Part shown: positions 7,990-15,890 of the stretch, piece by piece
Layout of the letters: each line of letters begins with the position of its first letter
Numbering within the stretch: the stretch's first letter is position 1
NCBI GenBank assembly: GCA_020073105.1
Contig: JAIQFW010000006.1
Span: 1-42,878 of the forward strand
Direction: 5' to 3'
Origin: Terriglobia bacterium
Lineage (GTDB): Bacteria; Acidobacteriota; Terriglobia; Terriglobales; Acidobacteriaceae
DNA length: 42,878 nucleotides
The notes under the pieces: model-generated
Databases searched by the model: none
Told to the model about the DNA's origin: nothing
The model's input: only the letters and a program-made list of their open reading frames with translations
Position numbers and translations under genes: made by a program

Positions 7990-8138
7990 AAACCTGAACT
8001 TTCGGGTTCCACCAGGCGCTGCTCACCGTTGCACGGGATGAGCTTAACCGCTGTCTGCAAGTCAGTCGCAGGCACCACGAAATTCCACTTGCCAGACGGT
8101 ACTACTCTGGTTACTATTCACCAATCCCGGAGAGTCAC

Positions 8139-8504
8139 GTGGCTGCCTCATCCATGAACATCGGCGAGACCATCAGAAACTACCGCCTGCAAAAGGGGAT
8201 GTCTCAAGGCGATATCGAGAAGCGCACGGGACTGCTGCGTTGCTATCTCTCGCGGGTCGAAAACGGGCATACCATCCCTTCGCTGGACACACTTTCCAAG
8301 ATTGCCGGGGCGATGGACCTTCCGCTATCGCAGTTCTTTTCCGAATCCGGACACAGCAACGGGGCCAAGGGATTGCCCCAACTCTCCGACGATGAAGTCC
8401 GCTTCTTGAGCCAGATCCGGCGCTACTCGGTCAGCCTGAACGACAGCGATCGCAAGCTGGTCCTGGCCATGGTTAAGAAGATGGCGGCGAACGCAGGAAG
8501 GTAG
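8139..8504 (+). CDS. XRE-family transcriptional regulator
   Basis: A 121-residue protein with an N-terminal Cro/CI-type helix-turn-helix (about residues 7-65: IGETIRNYRLQKGMSQGDIE, then LLRCYLSRVENGHTIPSLDT and LSKIAGAMDLPLSQFF). The remaining 50 residues are a short polar tail with a predicted helix, LNDSDRKLVLAMVKKMAA. The GTG at 8139 has GGAGAG upstream; the ATG at 8154 is an alternative that also leaves the DNA-binding domain intact. No operator is recognised. It is followed by a large inverted repeat that begins in its stop codon. Confidence 0.88.
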   Translation: MAASSMNIGETIRNYRLQKGMSQGDIEKRTGLLRCYLSRVENGHTIPSLDTLSKIAGAMDLPLSQFFSESGHSNGAKGLPQLSDDEVRFLSQIRRYSVSLNDSDRKLVLAMVKKMAANAGR

Positions 8505-8623
8505 CTGTCAGCATTCAGCTCTCAGCATTCAGCCAGATCAGACAAACCTGCAATGGGGGCCCAGAAATTGCCGCCTTCTCACGCCCGCCTTGGCTGAGCG
8601 CTGACAGCTGAGTGCTGACAGCT
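8503..8623. repeat. CAGCATTCAGC word inverted repeat
   Basis: AGCTGTCAGCATTCAGCT at 8503-8520 pairs with AGCTGAGTGCTGACAGCT at 8606-8623 (17 of 18 positions complementary). Each arm contains shuffled copies of the words CAGCATTCAGC and GCTGACAGCTGAG. The left arm starts inside the stop codon of the regulator. Single-arm relatives occur at 13861-13894. The 195-bp gap to the next gene contains nothing else I can identify. Confidence 0.8.
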
Positions 8624-8715
8624 CTCTAGTGACTTTGGTTCTATGCCTCTGGTGACCTGCCGGTACCTCGTCCCCACGACGGCAGAACTCTACACTATCG
8701 GTGGGAGACCTAGCG

Positions 8716-9348
8716 GTGACCATCGACGAGGAACTGAATCTGCTCGAGCAGCAGTTGCGCCGGCTCAAGATCGAATACGAAGTGTACTTCAGCAACCCGA
8801 CCAAGAAACCTCCCACGGATATCGAGTGGAAGGTGCTGAGTTTGCTGCGCAAATTCAGCGACGGTGGCCGGATGAGTTTCTCCCAGCGCTTCCGCTACAA
8901 CGAAATGGCCCAGCGTTACGCGATCTATAGTGATCTTTGGCGCAAGAAGGGCCGCATACGAGAAGAAGGTTACCGGCGTCCCCAGGATGCACTTCTTTCC
9001 GTGCAGGGTGTCCGCCCTGCCGAAACCCACGAAGCACAGCATCACCCGGCATACGGACTGGCCCACGGCGCCGCGGTTGCGACGGCAACTGCCCGGGAGG
9101 ACCAGCCCCTCACTGTGCAGTGTTCCGATCCTCGTGCCGAGCGTGACCGAGTGGAGAAGCTCTACCAGGCGCTCACCGAGGCCAAGAAGAAGGCGGGCGA
9201 AGCCGTCACCGGCAATCTCGACAGCTTCACTTCGTTTGTGCAAAAGAAAACCGCCCAACTCCGCAAACAACACGGCTGCCAAGCCGTGGAGTACAGCGTC
9301 GAGATGCAGGACGGCCACGTCAAGCTGACCGCCAAAGCCAAAGTCTAG
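8716..9348 (+). CDS. MXAN_5187 C-terminal-domain-like protein
   Basis: A 210-residue cytoplasmic protein, charged and mostly helical, resembling proteins annotated as MXAN_5187 C-terminal-domain containing; that recall is from the N-terminal IDEELNLLEQQLRRLKIEYE segment followed by the PPTDIEWKVLSLLRKF and FRYNEMAQRYAIYSDLWRKK blocks. The middle (about 100-140) is low in conservation and alanine/histidine rich; the C terminus returns to helices (RVEKLYQALTEAKKKAGE). Function is unknown. I place the start at the GTG at 8716 with GGGAG nine bases upstream, rather than the GTG at 8701. Confidence 0.6.
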   Translation: MTIDEELNLLEQQLRRLKIEYEVYFSNPTKKPPTDIEWKVLSLLRKFSDGGRMSFSQRFRYNEMAQRYAIYSDLWRKKGRIREEGYRRPQDALLSVQGVRPAETHEAQHHPAYGLAHGAAVATATAREDQPLTVQCSDPRAERDRVEKLYQALTEAKKKAGEAVTGNLDSFTSFVQKKTAQLRKQHGCQAVEYSVEMQDGHVKLTAKAKV

Positions 9349-9450
9349 AAACGGGTGCGCTTGGCCCTGCGATGGGTTGAACGGCCACCGTCCCACGACC
9401 CGCCCCGCCCTACTGATAAAATTCCCTACTGCACGTTTCCTGAGGCCTCA

Positions 9451-11007
9451 ATGTCCCGAATTCAGCGTGCCATTCTCAGTGTGACCGACAAAACCGGGCT
9501 GGTTGAGTTCGCCCGCAAGCTCTCCGGCTTGGGCGTAGAACTGATTTCGACTGGCGGCACCGCCAGGCTGCTGCGTGAATCTGGCATCGCCGTGAGAGAT
9601 GTCTCTGAACTGACCGGATTTCCCGAAATGCTGGATGGCCGCGTCAAGACCCTGCATCCCAAGGTGCACGGCGGAATCCTGCACCGGCGCGAGGACCCCG
9701 CCCATCGCGCGGCTGTCACCGAGCATGGAATTCAGCCAATCGATATGGTGGTTGTGAATCTCTACGCATTCGAGAAGACGGCCGGCAAGCCAGGCGTGGG
9801 TCTTGACGAACTGATCGAAAACATCGATATCGGTGGCCCTTCGATGATCCGTTCCGCCGCCAAGAATTTCCACGATGTCGCGGTCGTGACCTCCCCCTCC
9901 GACTATGGCTCCATTGCTGACGAACTGGCCCGCTCCGGCGGCGAGTTATCAGCAGCGACGAGGTGGCGCTTGGCGCAGAAGGCATTCGCGACTACGGCCG
10001 CCTATGATTCCACCATCGCTTCCACGCTGGAACGGGTTAGCGCCAACGGTCACTTCGAAATCCAGGCCGAAAGCGCGTTCCCACCGGTACTGCGTCTCTC
10101 CTTCAACAAACTTATGGACTTGCGTTACGGCGAGAATCCACACCAGAAGGCCGCCATGTATTCCGACGGCTCCGGGCAAGGAGTGGCCAACGGCATTCAG
10201 GTACAGGGGAAGGAGCTCTCGTACAACAACATTGTGGACTTGCAGGCCGCCTGGGACCTCGCCCAGGAGTTCGAAGAACCGGTGTGCGCGATCATCAAAC
10301 ACACCAACCCTTGCGGCACCGCGACTGGCGCTACGCTAGCGGAGGCCTACAAGAAAGCACTGGAATGCGATCCGGTGTCGGCCTTTGGCGGAGTCATTGG
10401 TGTGAACCGCCCGATCGACGGGCCCGCTGCCGAGGAAATGGCAAAGCTATTTCTCGAAGTTGTTGCAGCACCCGCTTTCGACGAAGCTGCCAAGGCCAAA
10501 TTCGCCGCCAAGAAGAACCTGCGCCTGGTAGAGATCAAGCATGCGCCACAGAAGTGGGTGTTGAAGAATGTTTCCGGTGGAATCTTGTTGCAGGATTCGG
10601 ATGTCCGTCAACTGGGCAAGAGCGACTTGAAGGTCGTCACCAAACGCGCACCGACACCGGAAGAGAAGCGGGCCTTGCTATTTGCCTGGAAGGTCTGCAA
10701 GCACGTGAAATCTAACGCCATCCTGTATGCCCGGGATGGGCAAACCGTGGGCGTGGGAGCTGGACAGATGAGCCGGGTTGATTCCTGCCGGGTCGGGGCA
10801 ATGAAGGCTGTGCTGCCACTGAAGGGGACCGTTGCCGCCTCCGACGCGTTTTTCCCTTTTCCGGATGGGGTGGAAGAAATCGCCAAGGTCGGGGCTACGG
10901 CCATCATTCAGCCGGGGGGATCGGTCCGGGATCAAGAGGTCATCGAAGCGGCGGACCGGTACGGACTTGCCATGATCTTGACTGGAGTGAGGCACTTCCG
11001 GCACTGA
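9451..11007 (+). CDS. purH: PurH, bifunctional AICAR formyltransferase/IMP cyclohydrolase
   Basis: A 518-residue enzyme performing the last two purine steps: formylation of AICAR with 10-formyl-tetrahydrofolate, then ring closure to IMP. The N-terminal MGS-like cyclohydrolase domain shows LISTGGTARLL and TGFPEMLDGRVKTLHPKVHG. The C-terminal transformylase domain has the catalytic IIKHTNPCGTA segment (Lys-His pair), AFGGVIGVN, and the end GGSVRDQEVIEAA...GVRHFRH. The frame is open from 9355, but the ATG at 9451 gives the standard N terminus and length. It stands apart from the other purine genes in the window. Confidence 0.97.
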   Translation: MSRIQRAILSVTDKTGLVEFARKLSGLGVELISTGGTARLLRESGIAVRDVSELTGFPEMLDGRVKTLHPKVHGGILHRREDPAHRAAVTEHGIQPIDMVVVNLYAFEKTAGKPGVGLDELIENIDIGGPSMIRSAAKNFHDVAVVTSPSDYGSIADELARSGGELSAATRWRLAQKAFATTAAYDSTIASTLERVSANGHFEIQAESAFPPVLRLSFNKLMDLRYGENPHQKAAMYSDGSGQGVANGIQVQGKELSYNNIVDLQAAWDLAQEFEEPVCAIIKHTNPCGTATGATLAEAYKKALECDPVSAFGGVIGVNRPIDGPAAEEMAKLFLEVVAAPAFDEAAKAKFAAKKNLRLVEIKHAPQKWVLKNVSGGILLQDSDVRQLGKSDLKVVTKRAPTPEEKRALLFAWKVCKHVKSNAILYARDGQTVGVGAGQMSRVDSCRVGAMKAVLPLKGTVAASDAFFPFPDGVEEIAKVGATAIIQPGGSVRDQEVIEAADRYGLAMILTGVRHFRH

Positions 11008-11011
11008 CAAG

Positions 11012-11120
11012 CAGCGGTTAGCATTTGGCACTTAGCACCTAGCCCAATGGGGCCGTCGCTCGCCTTCGGCAGTCACTTCCGGAGCGCCAAATGCTAATCG
11101 CTAACTACTAAGTGCTACTA
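11012..11120. repeat. TTAGCATTTGGC word inverted repeat
   Basis: Downstream of purH, the left arm (11012-11044) has words TTAGCATTTGGC, ACTTAGCACCTAGC; the right arm (11083-11120) has GCCAAATGCTAA, CGCTAACTACTAAGTGCTA. TTAGCATTTGGC at 11018-11029 is perfectly complementary to 11086-11097. Between the arms is a GC-rich centre. The same word family recurs at 29911-30012. The 260-bp gap to 11267 otherwise holds only the leader of the next gene. Confidence 0.8.
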
Positions 11121-11267
11121 GTCCCTGTACCTCCGAATCCTATCCAGTCCGGTTCCTGGTGCCGTTTTTCGCCCTCTGCGCCGACGAAGGTTTACAATAG
11201 TGAAAAGCACCCACACGTAGCGGTTCGGCATCCAATCGCTATGGTTTTTGGAACCCGAAGGTCCTCG

Positions 11268-13376
11268 ATGAAAAGCATTTACCGGATTGTTGTTTTTCTG
11301 GCGATAGCGATGGGCGCAGGGGCACAGCAGACGGCAACCCCGTCCGCCTCCGCACCCGCGGCGCAAACTCCGCAAACGCCCGCGGCGTCAAACACTTCCA
11401 CGGCAGCTTTGCCACGAAAAGCAGACCGGGCAGCGGCTTACTATCACTATGCCCTGGGCCACATGTATGAAGAGCAAGTGGCGATGTACGGCCGGAGCGA
11501 TCTGCTCAGCAAGGCGATTGAAGAATACCGCCTTGCCATCGAGGCTGACCCCACTTCCGAGTACCTCACGTCTGCCCTCGCCGAGCTTTACACCAGGGCC
11601 GGACGAATCCGGGATGCAGTGCTGGAAGCGCAGGACATCCTGAAGCGGGACCCTAACAATCTCGAGGCCCATAAGCTACTCGGTCGCATTTATCTGAAAT
11701 CGATCGGAGACGTTCAGGACAGCGGCAGCGGTTCCGACAATGTTACTAAGTTGGCCATTGAGCAGTACGAGCAGATCGTCAAGCTTGAACCGGACAGCGT
11801 GGACAATCACTTGCTGCTTGGCCGGCTCTACACCCGGAATAACGATCTGCAAAAGGCGGAGAGCGAGTTCAAGATTGCGATCAAGTTAGATCCCGATTCT
11901 GAGGAAGCCGTTACCACTCTTGCCTACCTCTACAACAACGAAGGCGACACTGCCAGCGCAGCTCAAGTCCTGAGTTCGATTCCCGATGCCTCGCGCTCCG
12001 CCAAGTTGTACGTAGTGCTTGGCTATACCTACGAACAACAAAAAGACTACAAGAAGGCCATCGACGCCTACCGGAAAGCGACCCTGCTCGACCGCGACAA
12101 TCTTGACGCCGTCCGCGGACTGGCTCAGAACTTGATGAACGACGGGCAGACTGATGCCGCGCTTCAACAGTTCAAGATCATCGCCGACGCCAACCCCGAG
12201 GATGCAGAAACCTACGTGCGCATGGCCGAGATTCATCGCCGGATCGGCAAGTTCGATCTGGCGCTGGATGACCTGAAGAAAGCCGAATCCATGGTGCCGG
12301 ATTCCATGGAAGTGGCCTACAACAAGGCCGCCGTTTATCAAGCACAGGGACGGTACGACGAAGCCGCCCAGATTCTCCAGGACCTGCTGAAGAAGACCGA
12401 GAAGCCGGACGCGAACAACTACACCCCGAGCGAGAAGAACAACCGTTCACTGTTTCTAGAGCGGTTGGGAACGGTCTATCGCGACAATAGCAATGGTCAG
12501 CTGGCGATTGAGACGTTTCGCAAGATGCTGACACTGGGCGATGACAATGCTCAGCGCGGCTACCAGCAGATCATTGACACCTACCGCGAAGCCAAGCAGT
12601 GGCCGCAGGCAACGGATGCTGCCAAGGAAGCGGTGGAGAAGCTGCCCAATGACCGTAGCTTGAAGATGGTCTACGCTGGACAGCTCGCCGACAGTGGTCA
12701 GCCGGACAACGCACTCGATCAGGTCAAGTCCCTGCTGAAGGGCGCGCCCGAAGATCGCGACGTCTACGTCACCCTGGCACAAATGTACACCCGCCTGAAG
12801 CGCTGGCCGGACGCGGAACAGGCGCTCGACAGTGCGGCCAAGCTTTCCACCAAGGATGACGACAAAGAGTATGTGGAGTTCCTGCGCGGATCGACCTACG
12901 AACGCCAGAAGAAGTACGACCAGGCGGAAGAGGTATTTCGCAAGGTCCTGGCTGCGGACCCGGACAGTGCCGCGGTACTCAACTACCTGGGTTATATGCT
13001 CGCCGACCGCGGGGTGAAGCTGGACGAGGCGCTCATCATGATCAAGAAAGCGGTCGAATTGGAGCCGGCCAATGGCGCCTATCTCGACTCGCTGGGCTGG
13101 ACCTATTTCAGGCTGGGCAGGTATGAGCAGGCGGAAGATAACTTGACCAAGGCCTCCCAGCACATGGGTGCTGATCCCACGGTGCAAGCGCATCTTGGCG
13201 ACCTGTATCAGAAGACCGGACGCCTCAAGCTGGCAGCCGCGCATTGGGAACGCGCCATACAGGAGTGGAGCAAGACGGTGCCCGCCGAGGTAGACGCCGA
13301 TCAACTGGCGAAAGTTCAGAAAGATCTTGAGTCGGCCAAAATTAAGCTGGCCAAAGAAGATTCGGGAAATAAGTAG
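11268..13376 (+). CDS. Large secreted TPR-repeat protein
   Basis: A 702-residue protein with a signal peptide (MKSIYRIVVFLAIAMGAGAQ, cleavage near 20), an alanine/threonine/proline-rich linker to about 45, and then tetratricopeptide repeats along the rest. Typical TPR units are visible: SKAIEEYRLAIEADPTSEYL, AIEQYEQIVKLEPDSVDNHL, AESEFKIAIKLDPDSEEAV, AIDAYRKATLLDRDNLDAV, AEEVFRKVLAADPDSAAVLN and ALIMIKKAVELEPANGAYLD. TPR arrays are protein-binding scaffolds; here it would act in the periplasm or at the outer membrane. The frame opens at 11112 but the ATG at 11268, preceded by GAAGG, begins at the signal peptide. Partners are unknown. Confidence 0.88.
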   Translation: MKSIYRIVVFLAIAMGAGAQQTATPSASAPAAQTPQTPAASNTSTAALPRKADRAAAYYHYALGHMYEEQVAMYGRSDLLSKAIEEYRLAIEADPTSEYLTSALAELYTRAGRIRDAVLEAQDILKRDPNNLEAHKLLGRIYLKSIGDVQDSGSGSDNVTKLAIEQYEQIVKLEPDSVDNHLLLGRLYTRNNDLQKAESEFKIAIKLDPDSEEAVTTLAYLYNNEGDTASAAQVLSSIPDASRSAKLYVVLGYTYEQQKDYKKAIDAYRKATLLDRDNLDAVRGLAQNLMNDGQTDAALQQFKIIADANPEDAETYVRMAEIHRRIGKFDLALDDLKKAESMVPDSMEVAYNKAAVYQAQGRYDEAAQILQDLLKKTEKPDANNYTPSEKNNRSLFLERLGTVYRDNSNGQLAIETFRKMLTLGDDNAQRGYQQIIDTYREAKQWPQATDAAKEAVEKLPNDRSLKMVYAGQLADSGQPDNALDQVKSLLKGAPEDRDVYVTLAQMYTRLKRWPDAEQALDSAAKLSTKDDDKEYVEFLRGSTYERQKKYDQAEEVFRKVLAADPDSAAVLNYLGYMLADRGVKLDEALIMIKKAVELEPANGAYLDSLGWTYFRLGRYEQAEDNLTKASQHMGADPTVQAHLGDLYQKTGRLKLAAAHWERAIQEWSKTVPAEVDADQLAKVQKDLESAKIKLAKEDSGNK

Positions 13377-13395
13377 AGCCCGGCCGTTGGCACCG

Positions 13396-13860
13396 ATGGA
13401 CGACCTCATCATCCGGGAAGCCATCCCGGAAGACATCCCTGAGATTCTTCGGCAACGACGGGCCATGTACCTGGATATGGGTTACGAGGACTCGCCGGCT
13501 TTGGCGGGAATGTTGTCCACTTGTAGACCGTACCTCTCCCAGGCTCTTGCAAACGGCTCGTTCAGAGCCTGGCAGGCACGTCTTGGCGAAGTCATCGCTG
13601 GAGGCGGTGCGGTTGTAATTAGTCCTTGGCCAAGTCATCCCTACGATCTCGAATGCCGCCGGGCGACCATTCTTAACGTGTATGTGCCCCCGGAGTTTCG
13701 GCGGCAGGGCATCGCGCGGCGCCTGATGCAGACTATGATCGCCTGGTGCCAGCAGCAGAAATTTGCCGCAGTCTATCTTCACGCCAGCGACGATGGACGC
13801 CACCTTTACGAATCGTTGGGATTCTTGCCATCGAATGAGATGAAGTTGAAGCTGCGGTAA
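13396..13860 (+). CDS. GNAT-family N-acetyltransferase
   Basis: A 154-residue acetyltransferase starting IIREAIPEDIPEILRQRRAM, a common GNAT first strand and helix. The acetyl-CoA loop is in LNVYVPPEFRRQGIARRLMQ (RRQGIA), and LYESLGFLPSNEMKL closes the fold. The upstream in-frame region to 13327 overlaps the TPR gene, so the ATG at 13396 is preferred; it lies 19 bases after the TPR stop and may be translated from the same mRNA. The acceptor substrate cannot be inferred. Confidence 0.85.
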   Translation: MDDLIIREAIPEDIPEILRQRRAMYLDMGYEDSPALAGMLSTCRPYLSQALANGSFRAWQARLGEVIAGGGAVVISPWPSHPYDLECRRATILNVYVPPEFRRQGIARRLMQTMIAWCQQQKFAAVYLHASDDGRHLYESLGFLPSNEMKLKLR

Positions 13861-13891
13861 GTAGCTTTCAGCACTCAGCCGTCAGCATTCA

Positions 13892-13925
13892 GCCGGGCTG
13901 GGTTTCGTGCAGCCTGGCCTTTTAT
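13892..13925 (+). terminator. Intrinsic terminator after GNAT
   Basis: GCCGGGCTG (13892-13900) pairs with CAGCCTGGC (13910-13918), nine pairs with one G-U, nine-base loop, followed by CTTTT. It would end the TPR-GNAT transcript. It directly follows a single arm of the CAGCATTCAGC word repeat (13861-13894). Confidence 0.7.
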
Positions 13926-13968
13926 CAACATCAGAATTCACTCCGAGTGTGCCGGGAACGGGAACCCG

Positions 13969-14075
13969 GGGGCTCCAGCCCCGGAGGGGCGACCGATAAT
14001 GGCCCAGCGCCTCAGCGCTGGGTAGAATGGGAGAATGACCAAGTCCAGGAGGGACGACCGAGGTTCTCTGGCAGC
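13969..14075. repeat. REP-like palindromic element
   Basis: Two short hairpins and a third conserved block: GGGGCT-cc-AGCCCC (13969-13982), CCCAGCGC-CTCA-GCGCTGGG (14003-14022, perfect 8-bp stem), and AAGTCCAGGAGGGACGACCG at 14041-14060. From memory this arrangement is a familiar multicopy intergenic element of acidobacterial genomes; copy number here could not be checked. Confidence 0.6.
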
Positions 14076-14112
14076 TACCAAACCCAGTAATATCCAACGC
14101 ACCGCCGATTCA

Positions 14113-14286
14113 ATGGTCCCTGTAAGAGGGAGACCCAAAAAGCTTCGCTCTGCCCCGGCCGCGGCTTCAGTTGGAAAGGAAAATCTGGCCGAAGCAATTC
14201 GCCGCCGATTCGCGGAGTTCGGCGGCATCGAACTCTCGTTGCCAAAGCGCACCGCCATTCGCAGTGTGCGGAAGCACACTACTTGA
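14113..14286 (+). CDS. Possible small basic protein
   Basis: A 57-residue frame from the ATG at 14113, with GRPKK (AT-hook-like) near the N terminus and the segment ENLAEAIRRRFAEFGGIELS. The frame continues upstream to 14035, but that part lies in the REP-like element. It overlaps the convergent gene by eight bases. Nothing identifies a function; the arginine-rich helix could bind nucleic acid or be part of a toxin-antitoxin pair, but no partner is present. It may be noncoding. Confidence 0.3.
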   Translation: MVPVRGRPKKLRSAPAAASVGKENLAEAIRRRFAEFGGIELSLPKRTAIRSVRKHTT

Positions 14287-15685
14287 TCACGTGGAACGGG
14301 ACGTTGCTGATGAGCGTGCCGCTGGGCGTGGTCACAGTGACGTAGCCCGTCGTCGCTCCAGCAGGAACCGTGGCGCGTATGTACGTGTCGGAAACAACTG
14401 TGAAGCTTGCTGGCGTTCCGTTGAGCGAGACGCTGGTAGTTCCGGTGAATCCTTGTCCAAGAATGCCGCCGGTCTGGCCAACCCTTCCAGCGGCGCGAAC
14501 AAACGTCACGAACGGTGCCAATCCCATGTCCAGACTGAAGACGGTGCCATCGTAGTGGCCACTATCGCCGCCGTAATAAGTCGTGCCATAGATGATTCCA
14601 TTAGTGGCCTGAAACAGGCCACCGTAAGGATACAAGCCGTCGCTTGTTTCGAAGCTGTGCAGTGTCGTGAGCGTTCCTTCCGGTGTGATTTTGAACACCG
14701 TTCCGAGGTTGTTGGCTCCGCCTCCGACGGTTGTCCCGTAGAAGTTGCCGTCGGTGGCTTGAATGAGTCCTGAGTTAGGAAAAGTACCGTCGTTCGGGGT
14801 CCCGGCAAAGCTGTGCAGCGTGGCTAACCCGACCGTCGGGCTGATTCGGAAGACTGTTCCGCAGTTGCAGGAGCCCGGCCCGCCCGCGGCCGTCGTACCG
14901 TAGAGGTACCCGTCGGTTGCTTGAATCAGCCCCGCTGGGGACACGCCGTCCTTAGAGTCGAAACTGTGAAGCGTCTTAAACTTACCTGCTTCGGTCATTC
15001 TATAAATTGTGCCACCCCGTCCGTTACCTCCGCTTCGACTTGTACCATAGAGGCTCCCGTCGGTGCCTTGAATTAGCCTGCTGCCGGGATTCGCCCCGTC
15101 AGTCATGTCGAAACTGAGCAGGGTAGTGAGCACGCCTTCCCGAGTAGACTTGAAGATGGTCCCGTAGCCGTCGGCCCCGCCACCACTTGCCGAGCCATAC
15201 AAATACCCATCTGTGGCTTCTAACAGCCCACCCATCGAATTGGTTCCTTCGCCAGGCTCAAAAATATGCAACGTATTCAGAGTACCCTTCGCTGTGATTT
15301 CGAATAGTGTTCCGCAGCCAAAAGGAGTATTGCATGCAGGATCTCCTCCCTCTGTCGTTGTCCCGTAGTAAATTCCGTTCGTGCCGAGAACCAACCTCGT
15401 ATTGGGATTGGTGCCGTCAGTGCAGTCAGTTTGCGCGCAAAAGTTGTACAGGGTAGTAAGACCCCCAGAATATGTGATCTTAAAGACTGTGCCACCATCA
15501 TTCGCACCGCCAGTGGTGGTTGTCCCGTACAGCATACCGTCTCTGCCTTGGACGAAAGACGTGATTGGATGCGCCCCATTATCGCCCTCAAAATTGAGCA
15601 AAGTCCTGAATGTCTGGGCAGGCACAACAATCGCCACCTCGGCACACATCACCGCCACGGCGCACCATCGACTAAGGTGATTCAT
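14279..15685 (-). CDS. Secreted GloVer tandem-repeat protein with C-terminal IPT/TIG domain
   Basis: A 468-residue secreted protein. After a signal peptide (MNHLSRWCAVAVMCAEVAIV) come about nine repeats of roughly 37-40 residues, each with the pattern G-L-I-Q-A-T-D-G-x-L/F-Y-G-T-T-x-G-G-G, G-T-V/I-F-K-I-T and L-T-T-L-H-S-F. This is the Gloeobacter/Verrucomicrobia (GloVer, TIGR03803) repeat, likely folding as a beta-propeller. Residues about 390-468 form an IPT/TIG immunoglobulin-like domain (GILGQGFTGTTSVSLNGTPA, VTTPSGTLISNVPFHV). The ATG at 15685, five bases after AAGGGG, is preferred over the GTG at 15691. Probably a surface or secreted binding protein. Confidence 0.88.
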   Translation of the reverse strand: MNHLSRWCAVAVMCAEVAIVVPAQTFRTLLNFEGDNGAHPITSFVQGRDGMLYGTTTTGGANDGGTVFKITYSGGLTTLYNFCAQTDCTDGTNPNTRLVLGTNGIYYGTTTEGGDPACNTPFGCGTLFEITAKGTLNTLHIFEPGEGTNSMGGLLEATDGYLYGSASGGGADGYGTIFKSTREGVLTTLLSFDMTDGANPGSRLIQGTDGSLYGTSRSGGNGRGGTIYRMTEAGKFKTLHSFDSKDGVSPAGLIQATDGYLYGTTAAGGPGSCNCGTVFRISPTVGLATLHSFAGTPNDGTFPNSGLIQATDGNFYGTTVGGGANNLGTVFKITPEGTLTTLHSFETSDGLYPYGGLFQATNGIIYGTTYYGGDSGHYDGTVFSLDMGLAPFVTFVRAAGRVGQTGGILGQGFTGTTSVSLNGTPASFTVVSDTYIRATVPAGATTGYVTVTTPSGTLISNVPFHVIK

Positions 15686-15794
15686 ACTCACCCCTTCTGC
15701 GGCATTGGCAGTTTACTCCCGCGTCCGACGGCAACCAATAGGGGCAAAGGTATGGCCATCGTCCCCTGCAGGCAATGACCGGCTGGTTCTGCGA

Positions 15795-15876
15795 ATTGTT
15801 GATTGATGATTTTCGATTGTTGATTGAAAAATCGGGTCGCCCTCAATCAACAATCATCAATCAAGAAATCAACAAT
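15795..15876. repeat. TTGATTGATGATT word inverted repeat
   Basis: Left arm 15795-15827 and right arm 15843-15876 are built from the words ATTGTTGATT and GATTGATGATT and their complements. The inner 13 bases GATTGTTGATTGA (15815-15827) match the right arm perfectly in reverse complement, as do the outer 10. The centre is GC-richer (GGGTCGCCC). It ends 14 bases before the dgt start codon. Confidence 0.8.
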
Positions 15877-15890
15877 GCTAGACTTACACC

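Noticed and set aside
12456-13466. 336-codon minus-strand frame opposite the TPR gene
   Set aside because: A shadow of GC-rich coding DNA; no domain or start signal, and the plus strand has clear TPR motifs. Similar long shadows lie opposite the antiporter and the TonB receptor.
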